A stretch of DNA of 64,000 nt, from assembly GCF_015694345.1 (NCBI RefSeq), contig NZ_JADQDC010000001.1, forward strand, positions 248,001 to 312,000. Direction: 5' to 3'. Below, piece by piece: positions 25,325 through 34,070 of the stretch (the first letter of the stretch is position 1; each line of letters starts with the position of its first letter). The position numbers and the translations under genes are program-made. The DNA comes from Novosphingobium jiangmenense. GTDB lineage: Bacteria > Pseudomonadota > Alphaproteobacteria > Sphingomonadales > Sphingomonadaceae. The notes beneath the pieces were generated by a model. That model searched no databases, was not told the origin of the DNA, and worked only from the letters and a program-made list of their open reading frames with translations.

Positions 25325-26101
25325 TCAGTCGACGATGGTTATTCGCGCGCCTTGCTTATCGCCAAAGTCTGCCGTCACCACGTCTCCGGCCTTTACCGGC
25401 GTAGCGCCAGTGCAACTCCCCGAGGAGACCAGCTGGTCGCGTCGCAGTCCGCCTTCGCCGTTTTCGCAAAGCCAGTTTGCCAGCCAGACCAGCGCATCGA
25501 GTGGATTGCCCATCACGCGGCTGGATGAACCCGTCTCGATCAACTCCCCGTTGACCTGGATGGAAACCGGCAAGGCGCCGAAACGAGGCTCCCAACCGGC
25601 GGCAAGATGGCTACCGGCGACGATGGCGTGGGCCATCGCATTGTCGGCAACGAACAGTTTGAGCGGCGCCGAACTGCCAAGATAGCGGGATGCGGCGAGT
25701 TCGATGCCGCCGTGGACGGCCCTGATCGCCGGAAGCACGGTTTCGCGGGTGTAGGGCGTTCCTGTGGGTGGCAGATCCTGGCCGATCTGAAACACGATCT
25801 CCGCTTCGGCATAGAGCTCCGGCCAGGTCTGTCTGGCTTCCGTCCCCGGATTGAGTATCGCGCTGGCCGACAATCGGCCCACCGCCGGCTCGGCGGCACC
25901 GAACTGCTCCCGGACAGGATCGGAGGTGAGGGCGAGCTTCCACACCGTCACCGGCAAGCCCGACGTCCCGAACACGGCCCGCTGGATATCATAAGCCTCG
26001 GCAAGTGAGGGTGCGATGTCGGGCACCTTGATAGGCGCGCGCTTCATGCTTGCCGAAGTCAGCCATGAGGCAAGATTACCGTGATCATCAATCGTCTGCA
26101 T
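25325..26101 (-). CDS. 2-keto-4-pentenoate hydratase-like (FAH superfamily) protein
   Basis: Protein of 258 aa of the MhpD/XylJ hydratase and decarboxylase branch of the FAH superfamily. Features are the early P-S-L-A-E-A-Y-D-I-Q-R, V-W-K-L-A-L-T-S, the acidic metal-binding segment E-A-E-I-V-F-Q-I, and the late V-S-S-G-S-C-T-G-A-T-P-V-K-A-G-D-V-V-T-A-D-F-G stretch. The last is typical of hydratases (G-S-x-T-G close to the C-terminus). Such enzymes hydrate 2-hydroxypentadienoate-type products of meta cleavage. It is divergent from the large aldehyde dehydrogenase operon and shares its promoter region, so it probably serves the same pathway. Confidence 0.8.
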   Translation of the reverse strand: MQTIDDHGNLASWLTSASMKRAPIKVPDIAPSLAEAYDIQRAVFGTSGLPVTVWKLALTSDPVREQFGAAEPAVGRLSASAILNPGTEARQTWPELYAEAEIVFQIGQDLPPTGTPYTRETVLPAIRAVHGGIELAASRYLGSSAPLKLFVADNAMAHAIVAGSHLAAGWEPRFGALPVSIQVNGELIETGSSSRVMGNPLDALVWLANWLCENGEGGLRRDQLVSSGSCTGATPVKAGDVVTADFGDKQGARITIVD

Positions 26102-26294
26102 CGACAGCCCTCCCTCAGGCCCTTCGGCTCTGCCACATTGTCAAACATATGAAACAACCAAACATATAAATCTAGTATTGTTTACATTCAAATGGTGAGT
26201 TATCAGCTGATTCGAGATTTTGACCGGCCCGTATGCCGCGCTGTCCCGCTTGGCGGACCACCAGTGGCTGACGCCAGGATTCCAGAGAGGGACC
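26102..26294. promoter_or_regulatory. AT-rich divergent promoter with repeated CAAACATAT
   Basis: A 193-bp stretch between the hydratase and aldehyde dehydrogenase operons, noticeably AT-rich from 26135 to 26210. CAAACATAT is present twice, at 26142-26150 and 26159-26167, 17 bp apart. The repeats look like an operator. No regulator gene is adjacent, so the binding protein is unknown; the LysR protein at 20656-21600 is the nearest. Confidence 0.45.
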
Positions 26295-27818
26295 ATGACA
26301 AACCTTGCACATGTCGGCGGTTCGGACGCCTTTGCCATTGCCGCACGACTGGAACGGGCTCTCGCCGACAAGCCGCGCGGCCTGATCATCGATGGCAGGA
26401 TGGTCCCCTCGGTTTCGGGCAAGACCTTTGCCACCTGCAATCCCGCTACCGGCAAGGAGATCTGCCGCGTTGCGCAAGGTGATGCGGCGGACGTCGACCT
26501 GGCGGTGCAGGCCGCCCGCCGCGCGCTGAGCAATCCCGCGTGGCGTGACATGAGCGCAGTGGACCGCTCGCTCCTGCTCAACCGCCTGGCCGACCTGATC
26601 GAGCGTGAGGCGCAGGAGCTGGCTGTGCTGGAGTGCATCGACAACGGCAAGCCGGCCACGCTGACCAAGGCCGTGGAGATCGAGGGCTCCATCAAGACAT
26701 TCCGCTACTTTGCGGGCTGGCCGACCAAGTTCGGTGGCGAGACGCTGCCGGTTTCGCCGCGCAGCGGGGCCAGGATCCTGAACTATACGGTGCGAGAGCC
26801 GGTAGGCGTGTGCGGGCTGATCGTGCCATGGAACTATCCGATGTCGATGGCGGCGTGGAAGGTCGCTCCGGCGCTCGCGGCGGGCTGCACGGTGGTGCTC
26901 AAGCCGGCCGAGCAAACCCCGCTGACCGCGCTGCGCCTTGCCGAGCTGGCGCTCGAGGCAGGGATTCCGGCGGGTGTGTTCAATGTGGTTACCGGCTTTG
27001 GTGATGCAGGCGCGGCGCTGGTCGATCACCCCGGCGTGGACAAGGTGGCCTTCACCGGATCGACCGAGGTAGGCAAGGCGATCGTGCGTGGCAGCACCGG
27101 CAATCTCAAGAAGGTCAGCCTCGAGCTGGGCGGCAAGTCGCCGCAGATCGTCCTGCCGGATGCCGACCTCGATGCGGCGGCGGCATCGATCGCGTCGGGC
27201 ATCTTCTTCAACCAGGGCCAGACCTGCACGGCCGGATCGCGGCTTTACGCGCATGCCGACATTCACGACGACCTGCTTGCCCGCATCGCCGAACATGCCG
27301 CGAAGCTGACCATCGGCAACGGGCTTGATCCTGCGGTGAACTTCGGCCCGCTGGTGTCGGAGGAGCAATGGGACCGGGTCAGCTCCTATGTCGAGATCGG
27401 GCAGCGCGAAGGCGCGGAACTGGTCATCGGCGGCGCGCGTCCGCAGGGCCTGGATGAGGGGTTCTTCTTCCAGCCGACGATCATGGCCAATGCGGCAAGC
27501 AGCATGCGCATCGTGCGGGAGGAGATCTTCGGCCCGGTGCTGAGCGCGCTGCGCTGGTCGGACCCAGAGGACCTGGTCGCTCAGGCGAACGATTCCGACT
27601 TCGGGCTTTCGGCAGGGATCTGGACCAACGACCTCAAGCAGGCGCATCGCATGGCCGCCGCCGTGAAGGCGGGGACGGTGTGGGTCAACTGCTTCAACCT
27701 GGTTGACAATGCGACGCCGTTCGGCGGCTTCAAGCAATCGGGCTGGGGCCGCGAACATGGCCGCCAGGCGATGGAGCTCTACAGCGAAGTCAAGAGCGTC
27801 TGGATCAATCTGAGCTGA
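26295..27818 (+). CDS. aldehyde dehydrogenase (betaine-aldehyde/HMSD-like)
   Basis: NAD-dependent aldehyde dehydrogenase of 507 aa. The nucleophile Cys lies in [12 protein letters not shown], the Glu in L-E-L-G-G-K-S-P, and P-W-N-Y-P near residue 175. The ATG at 26295 is preceded by AGAGAGGG; the longer frame starts inside the promoter. It heads a plus-strand run of eight genes to 33882. It is a different subtype from the aldehyde dehydrogenase at 6717. It could oxidise the aldehyde made by the class III aminotransferase or a semialdehyde from ring cleavage. Confidence 0.9.
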   Translation: MTNLAHVGGSDAFAIAARLERALADKPRGLIIDGRMVPSVSGKTFATCNPATGKEICRVAQGDAADVDLAVQAARRALSNPAWRDMSAVDRSLLLNRLADLIEREAQELAVLECIDNGKPATLTKAVEIEGSIKTFRYFAGWPTKFGGETLPVSPRSGARILNYTVREPVGVCGLIVPWNYPMSMAAWKVAPALAAGCTVVLKPAEQTPLTALRLAELALEAGIPAGVFNVVTGFGDAGAALVDHPGVDKVAFTGSTEVGKAIVRGSTGNLKKVSLELGGKSPQIVLPDADLDAAAASIASGIFFNQGQTCTAGSRLYAHADIHDDLLARIAEHAAKLTIGNGLDPAVNFGPLVSEEQWDRVSSYVEIGQREGAELVIGGARPQGLDEGFFFQPTIMANAASSMRIVREEIFGPVLSALRWSDPEDLVAQANDSDFGLSAGIWTNDLKQAHRMAAAVKAGTVWVNCFNLVDNATPFGGFKQSGWGREHGRQAMELYSEVKSVWINLS

Positions 27819-27837
27819 TCAGCAGCGAGCGCCGGAA

Positions 27838-27885
27838 ATGAGCAGGAACGCAGGCAGCATGAGCAGGACACTCCCATGAGCAGGA
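27838..27885 (+). repeat. three start-site repeats ATGAGCAGGA forming a leader microORF
   Basis: ATGAGCAGGA occurs at 27838, 27859 and 27876; the third copy is the start of the next gene. The first opens a 13-codon frame (MSRNAGSMSRTLP) whose stop overlaps the ATG at 27876 by 4 bp. Each AGCAGGA can act as the ribosome binding site for the following ATG. It looks like a translational leader, or a duplicated initiation region. This is seen directly; expression is unproven. Confidence 0.45.
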
Positions 27886-28910
27886 CTTTGATTGTCGCGA
27901 CTGACGGACAGGCCGTCATGCGCAGCCATGACGATGGCAAGAGCTGGTATCGTATCAACATCCGCCAGGATCTGGAGTACGATGACCGTGTGCGCTGCCT
28001 GCTGGTCGATCCCGCCAATCCCGAAGCCGTGTTTGCAGGTGCCGAAAAGGGCCTGTTCCACAGCGAGGACTGTGGGGTTCACTGGCGCCGCATCGACTGC
28101 GCGCTGAACGGCTACGCGGTGTGGAAGCTGGCAGTGAGCGAGAGCGACCCCCGGATCATCTATGCCGGTAGCGGTGCGCCATCGCGTGCCGCGCTGTTCC
28201 GTTCGGTTGACGGCGGCTACACGTGGGAGAAGACGCCGCTGGAGATGCCGGAGTTCTGCGAAGGCGTGAACCGTCCGCGCATGCTCGCGGTCGCCGTCGA
28301 TCCGCATGACCCGAAGGACGTGTGGGCAGGCGTCGAGGAAGGTGGCCTGTGGCGCAGCCGCGATGGTGGAGACACCTGGGATCGCATCGACACCACCTGG
28401 TCCGAATTCGGCGGCAATTCCGATCTGCACGACATCATGATCCTGCCGCAGGACGATGGCAGCACGGTCCATCTGGCCCTTACCGTGATCGCGCTCTATC
28501 GTTCGACCGACGATGGCAAGACGTGGGAGCGCACGCCGGCCAAGGACACCTGGGGCCTTCGGTATTCCCGCGTTCTCCTCAGGAAGCCCGGCAGTTCGAC
28601 CGACATTGCGGTCGGCATCGGTGACGGAACCCCGGGCACCACTGCCGCGATCCTGACTTCTGCCGATGCAGGGCTGACATGGCACCATGCCGTCCTGGAC
28701 ACGCCGTCCAACTCCTGCATCTGGGCCTTCGGCTCAAACCCTTCCGATCCTGACTTCCTGCTTTCGGCGAGCAAGTTCGGCTACCTCTATCGCAGTACCG
28801 ATGGAGGCCGGACATGGGCCAAGGAATGGAGGGAATTCAATGAGATCACTGATCTGGCCTGGATCCCTGGGGTTCCAGCTGACCTGGGGTTGCCGCATGT
28901 CACCAATTAG
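27876..28910 (+). CDS. seven Asp-box beta-propeller protein
   Basis: Protein of 344 aa without signal peptide or membrane segment. It carries seven S-x-D-x-G-x-x-W Asp-box repeats: SHDDGKSW, SEDCGVHW, SVDGGYTW, SRDGGDTW, STDDGKTW, SADAGLTW and STDGGRTW. This points to a cytoplasmic BNR/sialidase-like propeller. No sialidase Arg triad or catalytic Tyr is obvious, so a hydrolase role is doubtful. Similar propellers serve as scaffolds or lactonase-like enzymes. It follows the aldehyde dehydrogenase by 57 bp and overlaps the VOC gene by 14 bp, so it belongs to this catabolic operon. I do not recognise its specific function. Confidence 0.75.
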   Translation: MSRTLIVATDGQAVMRSHDDGKSWYRINIRQDLEYDDRVRCLLVDPANPEAVFAGAEKGLFHSEDCGVHWRRIDCALNGYAVWKLAVSESDPRIIYAGSGAPSRAALFRSVDGGYTWEKTPLEMPEFCEGVNRPRMLAVAVDPHDPKDVWAGVEEGGLWRSRDGGDTWDRIDTTWSEFGGNSDLHDIMILPQDDGSTVHLALTVIALYRSTDDGKTWERTPAKDTWGLRYSRVLLRKPGSSTDIAVGIGDGTPGTTAAILTSADAGLTWHHAVLDTPSNSCIWAFGSNPSDPDFLLSASKFGYLYRSTDGGRTWAKEWREFNEITDLAWIPGVPADLGLPHVTN

Positions 28911-29361
28911 GATCGAGCGCATCGCGCACGTTGTTCTCTATGTGCGCGATCCGGAAGCGTCTGCGCGGTGGTACTGCGAGGTGCTCAACATGAAGATCAC
29001 CGCCCGGGCGGGGGATGGCCCCTACAAGGGGGGCGTCTTCCTGAGCTTTGGCGAGAGTGACCACGACGTCGCGCTGTTCAAGGCCGAGGAAGGCGCATCC
29101 AAGGGCAAGGAATTCGAGCATATCGGTTTTCAGCTTGCCAGTACCAGCATGGAAGACCTGCGCCGGAACCATGAATTCTTCCAGCAGCGCGGCGTGAAGA
29201 TCGCCGAGATCCTCGATCATGGCGTGTCGGTCGGCATCTACTTCTACGACCCTGATGGCCATATGCTCGAAGTCTTCTGCCAGCGGGTGCCGCTGGCAGG
29301 CGGGGCTTCGCAGGCAGAACTGAACCGCAACCAGGGCCAAGCCGATCCGACCACGCTGTAG
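28897..29361 (+). CDS. VOC (glyoxalase/extradiol-like) metalloprotein
   Basis: Single vicinal-oxygen-chelate domain protein of 154 aa, beginning R-I-E-R-I-A-H-V-V-L-Y-V-R-D-P-E. Candidate metal ligands are this His, the later E-H-I-G-F-Q-L His and the final M-L-E-V-F-C Glu, so the H-H-E set of small extradiol dioxygenases or epimerases is complete. The start at 28897 is chosen because family similarity begins exactly there; it overlaps the propeller gene by 14 bp. It could be a ring-cleavage dioxygenase, isomerase or lyase. Confidence 0.8.
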   Translation: MSPIRIERIAHVVLYVRDPEASARWYCEVLNMKITARAGDGPYKGGVFLSFGESDHDVALFKAEEGASKGKEFEHIGFQLASTSMEDLRRNHEFFQQRGVKIAEILDHGVSVGIYFYDPDGHMLEVFCQRVPLAGGASQAELNRNQGQADPTTL

Positions 29362-29436
29362 GATCGGGGCTGTAGGCGGGGTCGTGTCCGAAAGCGTGCC
29401 GCAAAGGCAGCCGCGCATTGCATAGATTGGGGAGTT

Positions 29437-30045
29437 ATGATGACGACTTATGCCGCCAACTTCGGCGCCTTTCACGTTCGCCGCTGGTACTCGCAGATCC
29501 AGGAAATCTGGGCGGGCGAGACCGGTGCTGCCGCCGATGGCGCGCCGCTGTTCAAGTACATGGTCGGTGCCTGCATCAAGAACCCCTATGCGGGGCAGTT
29601 CGTCGAGGATCTGTCGGCCTGGATCGACGCTTCACCTGTGCTGGGCGAGGAGTTCGGTCGCCGCCTCAACGCGCTGTCGGGGGGAGCCGCGATCGAGAGC
29701 TACGGCAAGGCGATCATGGTCGGCATCGACGGCGAGTATGAACATGGCAATGCCTTGCTGACCAACCCGGCGGCCAACCCGGTCCGCGATGCGGTGGGCG
29801 GCGGCGCATCGTGGGTGCCTTCGACCGGCAAGCGTGGCGTGCCGGGTACGATCCTCGACATCCCGCTGGGCCACAAGGACGCGCTCTATGTGCGTTCGCA
29901 CTACGACACCATGAGTGTCTCGTTCGACGATGGTCCGAACCGCGACGAAGTGATCGTTTGCTGGGCCTTTGCCACGCGCGGCCGCCTCAACGCGCGCCTC
30001 GGGGGCCTGCGTGCCGAGGACGCCGAAGGCAATGGCCTGACCTGA
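29437..30045 (+). CDS. AA_synth (amino acid synthesis) family protein
   Basis: Protein of 202 aa belonging to PF06684, a family of unproven biochemistry found in catabolic loci. Hallmarks are M-V-G-A-C-I-K-N-P-Y-A-G-Q near residue 45, G-K-A-I-M-V-G-I-D-G-E-Y-E-H-G-N-A near residue 90 and K-D-A-L-Y-V-R-S-H-Y-D-T-M near residue 150. A second ATG follows directly, so the start could be 29440; GGGGAG lies just upstream. It sits 4 bp before the alpha/beta hydrolase. Presence in a degradation operon suggests an enzymatic step on an amide, lactone or ring product, not biosynthesis. Confidence 0.75.
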   Translation: MMTTYAANFGAFHVRRWYSQIQEIWAGETGAAADGAPLFKYMVGACIKNPYAGQFVEDLSAWIDASPVLGEEFGRRLNALSGGAAIESYGKAIMVGIDGEYEHGNALLTNPAANPVRDAVGGGASWVPSTGKRGVPGTILDIPLGHKDALYVRSHYDTMSVSFDDGPNRDEVIVCWAFATRGRLNARLGGLRAEDAEGNGLT

Positions 30046-30049
30046 GGGC

Positions 30050-30976
30050 ATGGCGATGACGGCACAAGTTCCCGATCTGGCACCGCAGCCGGTTGCCCTG
30101 CTCGAGGGGGAGCGGACCCGCGCGGTGGCGAGCGGTGCGGTGAAGATCCACGTCCGCGAGTGGGGCGATCCGGCAAACCCGACGCTGGTCCTGCTGCACG
30201 GGCTGCGCGGCTACTCGGGAACATGGCGCAATCTGGCGCGTGCGCTTTCGGACCGGTTCCACATGATCGCCTTCGATGCGCGCGGGCGGGGCGAAAGCGA
30301 TTGGGACCCGGACCGGAACTACTACACCGATGCCTATGTCTGCGATCTTGAGGCCGTGGTTGCGGCGTTCGGGCTGACACGTTTCACGCTGATCGGGCAT
30401 TCGATGGGCGGGACGACGTCCTACGTCTATGCCAGCCAGAACCCTGAGCGGCTTGAAGCGCTGGTGGTGGAAGACATCACTGCCGGCTCGTCGGTTTCGG
30501 GTGCCGGCTTCGAACGGATCGTTGCCGAGATGAAGGCGCTGCCGACGCGCTTTGCCGACTGGGTCGAGGCGCGGGCCTATTGGCGCAAGCTGCGGCCCAA
30601 CGTGAGCGATGCGGCGATTGAGGAGCGGCTGTGGGAAAGCATGAGGGCCGACGCCGATGGGGCGGTGATCTGGCGGTATGATGCCGAGGGGATCGCCAGA
30701 ACCCGGGTGTCGCCGGACCCGGCCCGGGTGGTCGACCTGTGGCCGGTGATCGCGGGAATCGCTGTGCCGACGCTGGTGATCCGTGGTGGCAGATCGGACT
30801 TCTGCAGTCTCGATGCGGTTCGCGAACTGGAAAGCCGTAACGCGATGCTTCGGCACGCGACGGTGGAGAGCGCAACGCACTACGTGCATGACGACGCACC
30901 GCAGGATTTCCTGCGTCTGGTCGAGGGTTTTCTCGCCGGCGCAAGCGCGGCATCTGTTTCGGGTGAAAAGGCATGA
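30050..30976 (+). CDS. alpha/beta hydrolase (possible C-C or ester hydrolase)
   Basis: Hydrolase of 308 aa. The nucleophile elbow is G-H-S-M-G-G near residue 122, the oxyanion region L-L-H-G-L-R-G-Y near residue 47, and F-D-A-R-G-R-G-E-S-D near residue 75. The terminal His is probably in A-T-H-Y-V-H-D-D. Sequence type matches meta-cleavage product hydrolases and lactonases. It overlaps the ThDP-enzyme gene by 4 bp. An ATG two codons in is equally possible as start. Confidence 0.8.
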   Translation: MAMTAQVPDLAPQPVALLEGERTRAVASGAVKIHVREWGDPANPTLVLLHGLRGYSGTWRNLARALSDRFHMIAFDARGRGESDWDPDRNYYTDAYVCDLEAVVAAFGLTRFTLIGHSMGGTTSYVYASQNPERLEALVVEDITAGSSVSGAGFERIVAEMKALPTRFADWVEARAYWRKLRPNVSDAAIEERLWESMRADADGAVIWRYDAEGIARTRVSPDPARVVDLWPVIAGIAVPTLVIRGGRSDFCSLDAVRELESRNAMLRHATVESATHYVHDDAPQDFLRLVEGFLAGASAASVSGEKA

Positions 30977-32535
30977 GCAAGCGTACCGGCGCCGACGTGA
31001 TGTTCGACGCGCTCCATCGCGGCGGCGTGGAGATCTGCTTCGCCAATCCCGGCACGACCGAGATGACCATGGTCAGCGCGCTGGCGCGCAATGGCAGGAT
31101 CCGCTCGGTACTGAGCCTGTTCGAAGGCGTCTGTACCGGCGCGGCCGACGGCTACAACCGGGTTTCGGGCAAGGTTCCGATGACCCTGCTGCACCTTGGT
31201 CCCGGCTTTGCCAACGGCATCGCCAACCTCCACAATGCCCGCCGCGCCGGATCGCGCATCATCAACGTTATTGGTGATCATGCGACCTGGCATCTCGCCT
31301 ACGATGCGCCGCTGACGTCGGACATTGAGTCGCTGGCCTCGCCCGTATCGCGGCAGGTGATCCGGATGGCCGCAACCGATGCGATCGTGCAGGATGTCGA
31401 CCGTGCATTTGCCGCGACAGGCGAGGCGGAAGGCGGCGCGGCAACGTTGATCGTGCCGACCGACGTGATCGATGCCGAGGCCGCGGGTGACGCGCAGGCG
31501 CTTGTCGCGCGTGCCTGGCGAGGGGCCCCGGTGGCGCCTCAGCACATCGCGCAGGCCAAGGCGGCGCTCGAAGGTGCAGAAGATGTCATCGTGCTGCTGG
31601 GCGGCAATGCCCTGACCGAAGCCGGCGTGCGTGCCGGTGCCGCACTGGCCGCGCATCTGGGCGGGCGGCTGCTGATGGAGCCCTATCCCGCCATGGTGAC
31701 GCTGGGTGGCGATCTGCCCGCAGTGGAACGGCAGGCCTATTTCCCGGACGATGTGATTGCGCAAATGGGCGATGCCACAGTGGTGCTGGCCGGATCGCGG
31801 ATGCCGATCAGCTACTTCGGCTATGAGGGGTGGCCAAGCCAGCTCGTCGCCGAGGAGCGGCTGGTGCGGTTGGCAGGTCCCGAGCACGATGCCGTGGCGG
31901 CCTTGCTCGATCTGGGCGAGGCGCTGGGCGCGAGATCGCTTGCCATGACGGCGGGGGTCGAACCCGCCGTGCCCGCCACGGATCGCGGGGCTGCGCTGAA
32001 CCCGGCGCTTGTGGTCGAGGAACTGCTCGCGCAGTTGCCGCATGATGCGGTGATCTCGCTGGAAGGATCAACACTGGGCGGGCCATGGCTGCGCAATGCC
32101 CATCGTGCGCGGCAGCACCGGGTCATGACCAATACCGGCGGGGCGATCGGGCAGGGCTTGCCCTGTGCGGTCGGCGCGGCGCTGGCTGAGCCTGGGGCCC
32201 GGGTTGTCTCGCTCCAGTCCGATGGCAGCGCGCAGTATACCCTGCAGGCGCTGTGGACGATGGCCCGGGAGAACCTCGACGTCACGGTGATCATCGCGGC
32301 GAACCATCGCTATGCCATCCTCCAGACCGAATTGACCCGCGCCGAAGCGCCCTTGGACGACACGGTCATCGCGGGGCTGACCCGGCTCGACAATCCATGC
32401 GTGGACTGGACCGCGCTGGCTGAGGGCTATGGCGTGAAGGCCGTACGGGTGAGTACGACAGGCGAGTTTGAGGCGGCGCTGCGCGAAGGCCTTTCCCGCC
32501 AAGGTCCGATGCTGATCCAGGCTGAGCTGCCATGA
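30973..32535 (+). CDS. thiamine diphosphate enzyme, acetolactate synthase/benzoylformate decarboxylase-like
   Basis: ThDP-dependent enzyme of 520 aa with the three-domain POX/ALS layout. The catalytic Glu that activates ThDP is E51 in L-F-E-G-V-C-T-G-A-A-D-G-Y. The metal-ThDP motif in the C-terminal domain reads S-D-G-S-A-Q-Y-T, with N-H-R-Y about 28 residues on (the usual motif starts GDG). No regulatory subunit gene is adjacent and the protein is shorter than true acetolactate synthases, so a 2-oxo-acid decarboxylase or carboligase in catabolism fits better. It has 4-bp overlaps with both neighbours. Confidence 0.8.
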   Translation: MSKRTGADVMFDALHRGGVEICFANPGTTEMTMVSALARNGRIRSVLSLFEGVCTGAADGYNRVSGKVPMTLLHLGPGFANGIANLHNARRAGSRIINVIGDHATWHLAYDAPLTSDIESLASPVSRQVIRMAATDAIVQDVDRAFAATGEAEGGAATLIVPTDVIDAEAAGDAQALVARAWRGAPVAPQHIAQAKAALEGAEDVIVLLGGNALTEAGVRAGAALAAHLGGRLLMEPYPAMVTLGGDLPAVERQAYFPDDVIAQMGDATVVLAGSRMPISYFGYEGWPSQLVAEERLVRLAGPEHDAVAALLDLGEALGARSLAMTAGVEPAVPATDRGAALNPALVVEELLAQLPHDAVISLEGSTLGGPWLRNAHRARQHRVMTNTGGAIGQGLPCAVGAALAEPGARVVSLQSDGSAQYTLQALWTMARENLDVTVIIAANHRYAILQTELTRAEAPLDDTVIAGLTRLDNPCVDWTALAEGYGVKAVRVSTTGEFEAALREGLSRQGPMLIQAELP

Positions 32536-33308
32536 CCGCCAGTCCGGTTGCCCTTGTCACTGGCGGCAGCGGTGGCATCGCACCGGGGATCGTGCGTGCG
32601 CTTTGCAAGGCGGGCTTTGCCGTGGTGATCACGGCGAGAGGGCTCGAGCGGTTGACTGCTGCGGCCGAAGACCTCGGCAAGCATGGCACCGTGGTGGCGC
32701 TCGCGTCGGATGCGACCGACAAGCGCAGCATGCGGCTGCTGGTCGATGGCGTGCTGGCACGGTTCGGGCGGATCGATGTGCTGGTCAATGCCGCGGCCAG
32801 TTCCAATCCGATCGGCGGGGTGATCGAGCAGGTCGATATCGACCTGCTGATGTCCGATGTCGACATCAAGGTCGGGGGATACCTTCGCTACATCCAAGCC
32901 GTTGCGCCCGCAATGAAGGCGCGAGGAGCGGGACATGTCATCAACATCGGCGGCCTTACCGGCCGGTCGAGCGATACGCTGAGCGGATTGCGCAACGTCG
33001 CCGTAACGCATCTGACCAAGGTCCTGTCCGACCAGCTCGGTCCGTTCGGCATCAGCGTCAACGCGGTGCATCCCGGCATCGTGCGCACTCCGCATCTGGC
33101 CGAACTGTTCAGCGAGATTGCGCATGACCGGAGGATCGACCCGGCGCAGGTCGAGGCCGAGTTCACCGCCGACATCCCTGCCGGTGCCATTCTGGAAACC
33201 GACGATGTCGGGCGGGTGGTGGCTTTCCTGGCCGCTGCGCCCGATGCATCGATCACTGGCCAATCGTTGACGGTGGACGGCGGATACTCGCGCGGCATCT
33301 ATCTTTGA
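32532..33308 (+). CDS. short-chain dehydrogenase/reductase with atypical active site
   Basis: SDR of 258 aa. The N-terminal T-G-G-S-G-G-I-A motif lies near residue 11, N-A-A near residue 89, and P-G-I-V near residue 180. As in the SDR at 24494, the segment after G-G-L-T-G reads S-G-L-R-N-V-A-V-T-H-L-T-K, so the Tyr of the usual Y-x-x-x-K is absent while the Lys is kept. The start overlaps the ThDP gene by 4 bp. The two SDRs are probably paralogues serving one pathway. Confidence 0.8.
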   Translation: MTASPVALVTGGSGGIAPGIVRALCKAGFAVVITARGLERLTAAAEDLGKHGTVVALASDATDKRSMRLLVDGVLARFGRIDVLVNAAASSNPIGGVIEQVDIDLLMSDVDIKVGGYLRYIQAVAPAMKARGAGHVINIGGLTGRSSDTLSGLRNVAVTHLTKVLSDQLGPFGISVNAVHPGIVRTPHLAELFSEIAHDRRIDPAQVEAEFTADIPAGAILETDDVGRVVAFLAAAPDASITGQSLTVDGGYSRGIYL

Positions 33309-33318
33309 GGAGCAGGTC

Positions 33319-33882
33319 ATGACCGCTGAGGCCGCAATTCCGACCAGGTATCCGCTTTCCATGCGCGCGCTTCACTGGCTGCGCGCGGTGCTGGTATGCG
33401 GCCTCATTCTGATCGGCTGGTACATGACCGGCCTGCCGGACGACTCCATTGCCAAGTTCGCCTTCTTCTACCCCAACCACAAGCAGTTCGGGCTGCTTGC
33501 ATGGATCGTGGCGCTGGCGCATTTGCTGATCCGCTGGAGCAACCGCCGGCGGTTGCCGGAAGAGCCCGATGCTTTGCAACCTTGGGAAAAGTTGCTCTCG
33601 CACATGGTGCATCGGCTGCTCATCGCGCTGACCGTGCTCATTCCGCTGCTCGGGTACAGTATGTCGGCGAGCTTTACGCAGAGCGACGGGGTGCCGTTCT
33701 TCTTTACGGAACTGCCCGAATTGCTGCCGAAGAACGACACTGCCTTTGTGCTGTTTCAGGCGCTGCACAAGTATGGTGCGTACGCCCTGCTCATTCTCGT
33801 CATGCTGCACGTGGCAGGTGCGATGAAACACCGCATCACCGACCGGAACGGCGCAACCGACGTCCTCCCCCGGATGCTCTGA
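33319..33882 (+). CDS. cytochrome b561 family membrane protein
   Basis: Protein of 187 aa with four membrane helices, family CybB/cytochrome b561. Likely haem-ligand His residues are in M-R-A-L-H-W-L-R, H-K-Q-F-G, M-V-H-R-L-L and the last helix M-L-H-V-A-G-A-M-K-H. It moves electrons between the quinone pool and a periplasmic or membrane partner. It follows the SDR by 10 bp and seems to end the operon, perhaps taking electrons from a dehydrogenase of the pathway. Confidence 0.85.
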   Translation: MTAEAAIPTRYPLSMRALHWLRAVLVCGLILIGWYMTGLPDDSIAKFAFFYPNHKQFGLLAWIVALAHLLIRWSNRRRLPEEPDALQPWEKLLSHMVHRLLIALTVLIPLLGYSMSASFTQSDGVPFFFTELPELLPKNDTAFVLFQALHKYGAYALLILVMLHVAGAMKHRITDRNGATDVLPRML

Positions 33883-33931
33883 CCTGCAACCGCTTTCCCC
33901 GGAACTCGCACCCTTCGGCGGTGTAAAGGAC

Positions 33932-33947
33932 CCCGGTTTCGACCGGG
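33932..33947. terminator. possible hairpin after the cytochrome b561 gene
   Basis: CCCGGT and ACCGGG pair around a TTCG tetraloop, 50 bp after the cytochrome gene. The loop is extra-stable as RNA, but there is no T-run, so its role as terminator is tentative. Confidence 0.35.
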
Positions 33948-34070
33948 AATGGTCGAGCCACGGGCTGGTGGCCTCACTGTGAAGTGCTGCCTGTGAGGGG
34001 GCCGTGATCGGGCATATCAGTCCTAAAGCACGTTATCTCGGACAGTGGGAAGACTCTTGGAAGGAGGCTC

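Noticed and set aside
33900..33990. Possible tRNA or structured RNA around the CCCGGT-TTCG-ACCGGG hairpin
   Set aside because: The hairpin resembles a T-arm, but there is no acceptor stem, anticodon arm or CCA end around it, and the loop is 4 bases.
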